Assembly (NCBI GenBank): GCA_010015655.1
Contig: ML976669.1
Location: 192,956-256,955 of the forward strand
Direction: 5' to 3'
DNA from: Bimuria novae-zelandiae CBS 107.79
Taxonomy: Eukaryota > Ascomycota > Dothideomycetes > Pleosporales > Didymosphaeriaceae
Length of the DNA: 64,000 bases
Shown here: positions 55,700 through 64,000 of the stretch, one piece after another
Layout: each line of letters starts with the position of its first letter
Numbering within the stretch: position 1 is the stretch's first letter
Notes under the pieces: model-generated
The model's input: the letters and a program-made list of their open reading frames with translations, nothing else
The model's database searches: none
What the model was told of the DNA's origin: nothing
Translations under genes and position numbers: made by a program

Positions 55700-57393
55700 C
55701 TATAATGTCTTACTTTTAACCTAGTCTTTTTTAACTTTGTAACCTAATTCCCCTTATTATTCTAATAAGATAGCTAGCCCTTTGCGTAATAGTTACGTAA
55801 TAAGGACGCCTAAGCGTTAGAGGCGTGCCGCTAACTTTAATAATAAAATAGAGGAAGGCCTATCCCTATTATAATTACCTAATTACTAACTTAAGAAGAC
55901 TAAGCTTTTTTAAAATAAGACTACTATTTCTAACGCTAGCGTAATCTTTCTTAGCTAGCTTACTAAGAAGTTTAGTCCTTTTATGTAACAGGAACAATCG
56001 CTCGTCGACACGAGAACCCTTGGCCAGTCAAGACAGGATTCGAGATCATCCGAAAACCGACACTCATCCGTATCGGACCAATTTCGGATCTATCAGACCG
56101 ATGGGGAACTACGGATCCGATTCGGACCTATTTCGGATCCATCAGACCGACGGTCAACCTATGGCAGTTATGTGCTAGCTAGCCATCTGGGAAGAGGTGT
56201 ATTTAGAGGAGCTTGGGGCCTTTGTAGTTCAGTACCTTTTCCGTATCCTTTCGTACCAGGCCTATAGGCACTTAATTCATTCGAGGCTACATTCTTATAC
56301 ACGCACTCCCATATGCCTCTGCTAGGAGATACGCCAACATCGATCCTTTGAGTGACCTGCGCCGATACATTTTAAAGCTCGCGAAGTAAGTTCTAAACTT
56401 TCTTTTACGCTTTTTTTTACTTTTTTCTACCTTTTAACTTGCCTCCTTACTCTTCTAACCTCCTTCTTAGTTCTTTATCGGCCTGGGTGTGCGCACTCGT
56501 TAGCTTAATAAGCTTAGCTTTTAGGGTCTAATCTTGCTACGCGTAATAATTAAGCGCTAGTGTATTAACTACGTTACCTATAGACACGTTTATTAGTAGG
56601 TACTAGCGGGTAAGATAGTGTCCTGCAAGGAGTGCCGTACCTATAAGCTTACTAGCTACACTAGATAAGTATACTTTAGTCTAACTTGTTCTAGATAACT
56701 TTAGGGTGTGCTCTGCTAACTCCTTCCCCTACCTAGATTTAGCCTACCCTCGACGAAGTTAGCCACGAAGAGTTTACTAATATTATAGTTATTAGTATAG
56801 GCTACCTTATAAATAAAGTTTTAAAGAGTAGCTAGGAATAAAAGGTCTTCCTTATTAACCTTAACGCGTTCTATTCTGCTTATAAGGTTACTATTATTAA
56901 TTACTATACCTCCTTTAAAAGTAAGACTACTACTACTTTAGGCCTTATTACTTTTTTCTTTAAGGCCGTTTAGCTCTTAGAGCGTATTACTATCGCGGTT
57001 AAGAAAACTTCTAACCTTCTTTAAATTTATGCTACTAATTTTAAAGTATTCTATTAAAAGTACAAGAACCCTTTTATAAGTTCTTTTTAAATAATAAAGC
57101 TATTTTTTAAGACTAATATCGTGTAGCTCTCTAGTAAGTTCGTAGTGGTGGACAAGGGCATCGTAATAGATAGTTTTTAAATAATAGACAATGTCCTCGC
57201 AGAAGCTAATGTGCCTACTTAAGCCTACTAGGGCTTGCGCCAGCGGCTTTAGGCTATTATAATTAAGGAGTGCCTAAGTAAGGAGGATAATAGCTTCTTT
57301 AACCTTAGTAGTGTGTTAGAGGGCAGAGAAGTAGACCTAAATATTATTAAGGAGGGTTTTACTATTCCTTTAGTAGCTAAAGATACCCCTTTT
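55700..57393 (+). pseudogene. Antisense coding remnant of the old gypsy
   Basis: A plus-strand coding remnant lies between the left LTR and the end of the minus-strand pol. It reads RNSYVIRTPKR and RRAANFNNKIEEGLSLL before the solo LTR. After it, a possible intron (GTAAGT at about 56386 to CTTCTTAG) is followed by GKIVSCKECRTYKLTSYTR (about 56610) and a long coherent frame from about 56730 (LDEVSHEEFTNIIVISIGYL ... KECLSKEDNSFFNLSSVLEG). That frame is broken only by TAA and TAG, never TGA, as expected for RIP of a real gene. The position mirrors the antisense ORF of the chromovirus at 46960-47193. It could alternatively be the gag of another plus-strand element. Confidence 0.5.
55984..56369 (+). 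mobile_element. Solo LTR (386 bp) with 5-bp target duplication
   Basis: It starts TGTAACAGGAACAATCG, ends GCCGATACA, and is flanked by TTTTA at 55979-55983 and 56370-56374. It is GC-balanced and shows no RIP, unlike everything around it. Internally it has repeated TTTCGGATC/CAGACCGA motifs. The full-length parent is not in the window and the strand is arbitrary. It probably arose by LTR-LTR recombination after a late insertion. Confidence 0.88.
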
Positions 57394-57989
57394 GCCTAGT
57401 TCTTCTTTTTTTTTTGCTTTAGTTTACTTCTAAAGCTTACTTCTTTCGTAAGGGTTATTCCTTACTACTATAGGAATTATTTAGTCCCCTTATTATCTCT
57501 AGTAGTTTTAAGGGTTTTTTAAGTTACTTTCTTAAGATTCCTTCTTAACTTTCTTCCCTAATACTTAACTTTATCCTTTAATAATATTGTTCCTACCCTT
57601 ATCTTAGACACTTTTGTCTAGCTAAGTTCTCTAGCTTAGCGAGGCAGGCATCGTAGAGCCTCCTTTAGGCCCTAATAGAAGCTAATTTAGGGGATATCGC
57701 GATAGAATCTTATTAGGAGTTTTCTATTGCGATTTTAATATAGCTTAGTAAACTTCTCTTAATAGTTTAATATAATAGCTTAGTTAAGGTTCCTATAAGG
57801 TTCTTAAGTTCTTTAAGAGTAGTTTTCCTATTATACTAGGTATTCTACCCTCTTACCTCTACGGGACTAGCATTCTTTGTATATATTAATTACACTATAC
57901 TCTTTTTTCCTTTTTTTTATTATAATTGCTTCGGGCTGGGCGTTATTAGTAGTTTGGCTAGGGAGAGGGTTTGACAAGGCTAACTTTAG
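57394..57989. other. AT-rich pol 3' region of the old gypsy
   Basis: RIP-altered sequence between the antisense remnant and the recognisable pol tail. It includes a T-rich run at about 57404-57417. No domain could be read with confidence. Confidence 0.35.
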
Positions 57990-58880
57990 CCTATCTACGT
58001 AGAACCTTAGGTGCATGTTCGGCGGGATGTCTAGTTCTACTACGTAAGAGTTTATTACTTTTCTTATAGTAAACTTTTTTTGCTTCTAGTCAAGCTTCTT
58101 GCTTAGACGTTAGTTTTAGTGGTAGTCCTTATACTTTAGCTACACTTTATCTCCTTCCTTTAAAATTAAAGTATTTTTATATTAATAGTTCGCCAGGCGC
58201 TCTGGTTCTTGTTAGGCTATTATTATTTTTACCTAAGTAAAGTTAAAAACCTCTTTAAACTTCTTTATTATTGCCTTCGCGGCCTTCTTTACGTTAGTTC
58301 TAAGCTATAAGGCTAATCTCCATGCCTCGAAGTTCTTAACTAGTTTAACGTTTTAGCTATAGAATAGGAAAAATAGGCTAACTCCTATTAATATAGCTTC
58401 TCGCCCTTTAATAGCTATTTAGGCTATAAGAAGCCACTTTATCTAATCGTCCTATTGCTAGTTATAGTACGCCTGGAGGTAGGCTTTAAGGACAGAGTTT
58501 ATTTATTCTATTTGCCCGTCCGTCTTTAGGTGCTTTGCTATAGACAGTCTTTGGTTAATACCTACTTATTTACAGAGTGTAGTCTAAAATTCGCTCACGA
58601 ATTGTCCCCCGCGGTCCGATGTAATAGAGGAGGGGAAGAAGTGGTTTACTACCTAGTATTAAAGGAACGCTATCGTGACCGTAGGTATATTAAGATTTAA
58701 GAAATTAATAAACTTAGGGTCCTTGCTAAGTTTATTTATAATTATTATAATATTCGTGCAGCCACCGCTCTTAGGTAGGGTAGTAATAAAGTCTATTATA
58801 ATATCCTTCTATTCTTATTTAGGTAGTAGTAAGGGCTTTAGCAGGCCCTGTTTTACTTCTCTCTATAGTTTAGTTCTTCT
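57990..58880 (-). pseudogene. Old gypsy integrase and pol C-terminus, inactivated
   Basis: Read on the minus strand: DIIIDFITTLPKSGGCTN (about 58815), then TSDRGGQFVSEF (about 58620), AKHLKTDGQIE (about 58545), LKAYLQAYYN and KWLLIA, which is a Ty3/gypsy integrase core. Downstream are KKFTIRKVINSYVVELDIPP and MHLRFYVDRLKLALSNPLP (about 58080-57970), the usual region before a chromodomain. Stops are TAA/TAG. Confidence 0.85.
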
Positions 58881-58935
58881 ATAAACATTATAGTTCTTAA
58901 TGTACTACCTCACTTAGTTAGACATCCCCGGGAAG

Positions 58936-59160
58936 TGTCCGATTATATGGCCTCTATCTGTTGTGGATATGAGGCTGGAGCACTCTCTCTTTTGTACTAT
59001 TCTAAATAGGGCTAGCGCTACAGCGGCACTTATTTGGAGCCTCGCACACATCTGCATTCCAGACACAGACAGAACACGAATATTATTAATTAATTATTAT
59101 ATCTATTAAATTCTTATTATTGCATTATCTTAAAGTGACAGAACACTATTAAATCTGACA
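58936..59160 (+). repeat. 5' LTR of copia 2 (225 bp)
   Basis: It shares both ends with the copia 1 LTR (TGTCCGATTA... and ...AAATCTGACA, plus the AACACGAATATTATTAATT block) but has a different and longer middle (CTCTATCTGTTGTGGATATG). It therefore represents another subfamily with an exchanged U3. Confidence 0.9.
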
Positions 59161-59263
59161 ATTAAGAGTCTTACTACCTTAACTAAACCTTAAGAAAGGA
59201 CAATGTCGCTATTAACACTCCGCGACTTAACAATTATGTTAACTAATTACACTAACTACACAC

Positions 59264-60950
59264 CATGGCTGCTGCAGCTAAAAGCGCGATGCGAACTAAT
59301 AGATATATAGCCTATTATTAACCTAGATAGAGCCAAACTCCCACGTAAAAGGCCGACACCGCCGTCGCCGCCAGAAATAGCGAGTTACTAACCAATTATC
59401 CGCGTAAACGACGATAATTAACAGAACCCTCTAACACGCCCATTAGACCTATTAAATTTAGGACTTAAGGCATATAAGGAGGACATTAAGTTCTATAAGA
59501 TACAGCTTAAAGACTATAAGATAAAGGACAAGGAATACCGCGAGGAGAGATTAAGTCTTAAGAAAGTAGTTATCTATATCTAATCCACTGTGTTGCCACA
59601 CCTGCAACGCAACTACTGCAAGCCTAAAGAGCAAATCCAGCAATAGATTACGTCTCTAACACAGACTATAGGCGTTAATAAAGAAGACAAGCGGGATAGA
59701 GCAAGAGCACGATACCTACAGGCCCTTAAGCTAATAAGATAACCCTTAAACTAGGATACCTGGCTAACTAAGTATAATTAGGCAGCTATAGAAGTAGAGA
59801 CGAATAATATTACTAAAGTATAATTAATCTATAATACTATAAAGGACTTTCTAACTGCGATCATGAAGGCTGCTCCCACTTAGGGTGTGTCCTTTTAAGA
59901 AACTAGACGCCGAGACGCAGATATAACAAGGAAGGAGATAATAAAACGCTTCCAAGAACATATAGTAATACTCCACCTAATTAAGGGCAAACAGCATAGG
60001 GGCGCCTTTACTACTAGTAAGCTATCTCTCGCTGCTAGTAGTGCATCCACCCTGGGCACTAACAGGGACGCCTCTCACGCTGCCGAAAACGCGCCATCTT
60101 CCACGAATAACTAACGTGGACGGGGGAGACCTCGACAAAAACGATCCTTTAGTTAAAGCACCATATCCAAGCAGTCTTTAATAGAGGATATAATAGTAGT
60201 TAAAGGCAAAAAATGCCCTGCTTATAAATAAAGGCATAGTCTAAAAGACTGCTTCTACGCATATCCAGATCATGCACTAGAGTGGTTTAGGCCACGACCT
60301 GGCTTTGCAGATATAGTATAATACAGAATCCAAAATAATTCACATCTACAAGATGAGATAAGGAAGGTGAAAAGACTAAAGTCTTAAATACTTAGAATTA
60401 AATTATCACATACTCCCACTCTAACTCGAATCACTAAGGCTAATAATAAGTAACTAGACAAACGCAAGATTACTAAAATCCCAGCGAGCTTTTAAGCTGC
60501 ATCCTTCTATAACAAATTAAACACGTACCTATTGCGATGCTTAGCCATACTTAATTTAGGCACAACCTGCCATATCTTTAATAATATCGATTGCTTTGTC
60601 TTATACCGGCCACCAGCGTCAGGAGACTTTATATGGGCAGGGAATACACAAATATAGATCTAAGGATACAGGACTATCTATCTTAACGTATAGAGTACAA
60701 GCGGTAATTAAATAATATAGCTAGATAATATTACCTATTACCCTAATTTGCTCTGCAATCTTGTATTATTTCGATTACTCTAGAGGCAAGGCCTTTGGTG
60801 GGACATAAGGGTAGACCTAACAACTCTAAAAAGAAGAGATAATACTATACTGGCAGAACTTTAAGAGTTGCACGGACAGTAGGTGCTAGAATATAGAATA
60901 AGGCTAGTAGGTAGTATTCCTACTAATGCTACGCACGCCACTTACAAGAC
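59264..60950 (+). pseudogene. Copia 2 gag and protease region, inactivated
   Basis: ATG 59264 starts MAAAAKSAMRTNR. A zinc-knuckle-like CPAYK...HSLKDCFYAYPDHA lies at about 60213-60270. The protease-like LGTTCHIFNNIDCF is at about 60555. Stops of RIP type interrupt the frame. No DNA transposon is present at the site that transposon B occupies in copia 1. Confidence 0.75.
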
Positions 60951-63900
60951 TAACATACGCACTAAACAAAGACTACAAAAGGCAGACGCGTAGACCTGGC
61001 ACTAATAATTAGGCTATCTAGGCCCTTAGGCCCTTAAATACCTCGTGTAGCAATCTAAGGGAGTGAGGATTAAAGGCCTCCTTATAGTTAAATGTAACGC
61101 CTGCGGTAAAGTAAAACTAAAACGGTAAATACGCCGGCAAGCCAGGGAGCGAACTGAAGGCCCTGGCGAGCGAGTCGCAATAGACTTTCACGACTACGAA
61201 GCAGATAGCTTAACAAGAGAGAAGAGCTAAATACTAATCACTAACTAATTCTCCGGCTTCGCATAGGACTACTACTTTAAGGATAACCGCCTAGCACGCT
61301 TAATTATTAAATTACTTAGCACCTTTATATAGTTTATAAAAGTACAATATAACATTATAGTGAAAGTAATTAAATCTAACAACAAGATCTTCTCTATTAA
61401 GGCAAATATTAAGAAGTGGTGCTTAGCGCAAGGTATTAAGATTAAGCCTTTAGCACTAGATACTTAAGCATAAAATAGAGGAGCTAAACGCTTAAGGGGT
61501 GTAATTAAGGAGAAAGCGCGCGCGATACGACTTAACTCTAACCTACTTTAGTAAATATAGCATAAGATCACCCGAGCCGCAGTCTACCTATATAATTAAA
61601 CGCCGAACTACGCTAATTAATAGCGATCTCTATATAAAGTGTTTTTTATAACAGTAGCCTTTCAGAATGGCATTATTACCTAACTAAAGAAGCCTAATTA
61701 AGCTTACTTAAAAGCCTATAGCTACAAGACCTTTGCTATAACTAATAACACTAAACGTGGCAAGAGCAAGCTCCAGCGACTGGATCCTAAAGCATAGATA
61801 GGTTATTTAGTTAGCTATAAATTAACTAACATCTAGAGAATATGGATTCCCTCTCTAGCAAAGATAATTAGTACTCGCGATGTAATTTTTAACGAGGATA
61901 CTATGTTCTTAGGCAAAACTAAAGACCTAGTGGACAACCTTATGTATAACATATTAGAAGAAATAGTGGCCTAGGTGCGATTAGTAGAGCTATCTTCTTT
62001 ACCTTAATAAGAGCAAGCCACCGAGTCCTTCTTTAAGGATAAGATAATTAGTGAAGCGCTAAAGGAAGAGGTTAAAAGCGCTCCTAAGTATAATTAAGGC
62101 AGAAGAGCTAGGTACGAATATCCAACGCCTCTATTAACACTACCACTAGTGACACTCCTTGCACAACTAATAGCAGGAGGCGATTAAGCTAGACTACCCT
62201 AAGAGTTATAAACAGGGTAGGTGCAAACAAGCGCATGGGCCGTAGCCTTTATAGCAGGCACTAAAGCTGGCAGCAACAGTAAATATAAAGGCAAGGTTCT
62301 TAATAAGGCGTAGCTTTAATAAATAATTATATTAGGCAAGAAGCCATATTAAAGCGTGCTTCTAGAGCCACCTACATGCTAAAGCAAGCTCGAAGATCAC
62401 CCTCTTTATAATATATGGAAGGAAGCAGAACATTCCTATCTACAGAGCCATAAGGAAATAAAGTCTTGGAGCGAGGTCGTAGTAGCTCTAGTGAAGGCAG
62501 TAGGCCATTAAATCCTTAATTGTATGTGGGTATACACCTACAAGTTTAATAAATACTATTAACTATAGAAGTGTAAGGCAAGGCTAGTAGTACGGGGCGA
62601 TTAATAGTGGCACCTAACCTTATAAGAAACCTACGCTGTAACACTTATAGGATAATCCTTTCGCATGCTTATAGCGATTATAGCTTAGTTTAACCTAGAG
62701 CTTATCTAACATGACGTTACAAACGCGTTTGTTCACGCAAAGCTAGATAGAGAAATCTACATAAGAATGCCCCGCGGATACTCGCGAGCAGGCACAGTCC
62801 TTAAACTACACAAAGCACTATATAGACTGCGCATATCTCCACTGCTCTAGTAAAGAGAGTTTACATTAACGCTCCGTGATATTAGCTTTAAAACAGTGCC
62901 CTACGAGCCATGCTGCCTTATTAAGGACGGCATTATTATCTTCTTCTATATAGATAATCTTATTATTACCTATTAGAAGAATCACGAGTCTGCAGCAAAA
63001 GCAGCTATTAAAGAAATAAAAACTAAATTTACCCTTACTAGCGGGAAAGACCTGTAATAGTTTCTAGGAATTAAAATTATTAGGGACCGCTTAAATAGAA
63101 AGATCTGGCTTTTATAAGCATTATACATTAACAAAATATCGCGCCTCATCGATCACTATGAGATTCGCCACAATACCCCGATGGGTTTAATCGAATTACT
63201 CCTAAGAACAGGACTAGCTAGTAAGGGTGAGATCAATTAATACCAGCGTAAAGTCGGATTAATTCTCTATGCTATAGTTACAACTTGACTAGATATTGCC
63301 TTTGCAAGCTCTAGATTATTATAATTCTTATCTAACCTAAGCGAAGAGCATTAAGTGGCTGCTAATCGAGTTCTCCTCTATCTTGCTAATACCAAATCAC
63401 TAGGTCTTTAGCTTGGGGGTGCAGATACTCTAGAAGTAGCAAGCGACGCATCCTTTATAGATAATACACTTAATCGCAAGAGTTCACAAGGATATATTAT
63501 TAAGCTATTTAGCGGCCTAATTGCCTGGAAAGCAAGCAAGCAAGATATAGTTACTATATTAACAATAGAGGCCGAACTTCTAGCGCTTTCACAAGTGGCT
63601 AAGGAGGCCATCTTCACTTCACGATTACTCCAGGAGCTCCAGATCGCTATAAGCAATTACCTAATCACAATTAACTATAACAATTAATAAACTATTCGCC
63701 TAGTTACTAAAGAGATCGCAAAGCTACAGACCAAGCTCCGCCATGTAGATATCCACAATTACTGGCTAAGACAAGAAGTCACACTTGGGAAAATTAAGGT
63801 AGACTATTAACGCTTAAAGGACATAGTTACAAATAGACTTATAAAGGCCTTGCCAGTAAACAAATAGAGCAAGTTTCTAAATAAGCTAGGACTTAAAGAT

Positions 63901-63990
63901 ATATTAGACAAGATCACTAATTAAGAGGTTGCCCTGCAGGATCTACAGCAGAGGATAGAGGCCTTTAAGTTAGAATAATAGACAGATAAA
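60951..63990 (+). pseudogene. Copia 2 pol (integrase, RT, RNase H), inactivated
   Basis: GAG-pre-integrase and the integrase core are readable (CNACGKVKLKR, ERVAIDFHDYEAD, FIKVQYNIIVKVIKSNN). RT motifs are VTNAFVHAKLDREIYIRMPRG, LHKALYRLR and FYIDNLIIT (about 62945). RNase H includes EVASDASF, RKSSQGYI and TIEAELLALS (63435-63600), then the tail RLIKALPVNK (about 63838-63867). Many TAA/TAG stops are present. The last bases before 64000 approach the expected polypurine tract. Confidence 0.88.
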
Positions 63991-64000
63991 TAATGCGAAG

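Larger units (their letters stand above)
40836..58935 (-). mobile_element. Old Ty3/gypsy element, minus strand, split by nested insertions
   Basis: The visible parts are 40836-40931 and 54854-58935. The left (3') LTR starts TGTTACGATCACGAAC at 40836. It was cut by the copia nest, whose CAGAG duplication is at 40927-40931 and 54849-54853, and it resumes at 54854. A pyrimidine tract CCTCCCTTCCCTCTG (55419-55433) is the complement of a polypurine tract, so the LTR ends near 55417. Integrase and the pol tail lie on the minus strand at about 57990-58880. The element is interrupted by a solo LTR (55984-56369) and by the second copia at 58936. RT, protease, gag and the 5' LTR would lie right of the window's copia, outside view. 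Confidence 0.75.
58936..64000 (+). mobile_element. Ty1/copia LTR retrotransposon 2, truncated by window end
   Basis: It begins with a 225-bp LTR (58936-59160), preceded by GGAAG (58931-58935), the presumed left target duplication. gag, integrase, RT and RNase H follow in the same order as copia 1 and are clearly homologous along the whole length. The 3' LTR lies beyond 64000. The coding sequence is RIP-mutated. It is inserted in the old gypsy next to its integrase region. Confidence 0.93.

Noticed and set aside
58675..58884. Plus-strand hydrophobic 69-codon frame
   Set aside because: It is the complement of the minus-strand gypsy integrase (GGCTNIIIIINKLSK); hydrophobicity comes from AT-rich codons.
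1..64000. tRNA, rRNA, CRISPR arrays or bacterial-type operons
   Set aside because: No tRNA arm pattern, rRNA core or spaced-repeat array was seen, and the gene structure is eukaryotic. Direct repeats present are LTRs, inverted repeats or short tandem repeats.

Overview
The window comes from a filamentous ascomycete (Pezizomycotina; probably a dothideomycete, which is inference). The evidence is short GT-AG introns of about 45-95 nt with CTAAC-type branch points, genes typical of these fungi (Zn2Cys6 regulator, Dus2, Cia2, Abp1), and a transposon block altered by repeat-induced point mutation (RIP): CA and TG are largely replaced by TA, so CAA, CAG and TGG codons have become stops.

Positions 1-36,600 are the gene-bearing half. 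In order they hold a broken cytochrome P450 end; an unrecognised exon; dus2 (-); an F-box-like pseudogene (-) and its more intact tandem paralogue (-); an 8-exon Zn2Cys6 regulator (-); cia2 (+); a 1.74-kb Tc1/mariner element; a third F-box-like paralogue, also broken (+); a 1,520-residue F-box/zinc-finger protein (-) sharing a divergent promoter with abp1 (+); a coiled-coil protein (+); a small hydrophilic protein missed by simple ORF calling (-); and a secreted Cys-rich single-pass membrane protein with an in-frame TAG just after its membrane helix (-). These genes do not form a pathway or cluster. dus2, cia2 and abp1 are housekeeping genes; the F-box paralogues and the P450 fragment look like decaying accessory genes.

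Positions 36,620-64,000 are a nested transposon block. Two Fot1/pogo-like DNA transposons stand first (36,620-38,402 and 38,436-40,562). Next comes an old Ty3/gypsy element on the minus strand. Its 3' LTR begins at 40,836 and is split by a Ty1/copia element (47,780-54,848). That copia was itself entered at its left edge by a Ty3/gypsy chromovirus (40,933-47,775) and internally by a third Fot1/pogo-like element (49,729-51,518). The rest of the old gypsy (54,854-58,935) contains a solo LTR (55,984-56,369) and is cut at 58,936 by a second copia that runs off the window. Terminal repeats and target-site duplications were located for nearly every element, so the insertion order can be read directly.

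The most interesting observations are an antisense Cys-pair ORF between pol and the 3' LTR of the chromovirus, with a similarly placed antisense coding remnant in the old gypsy; the TAG separating a membrane anchor from an open cytoplasmic tail; and sharp RIP boundaries inside single elements.
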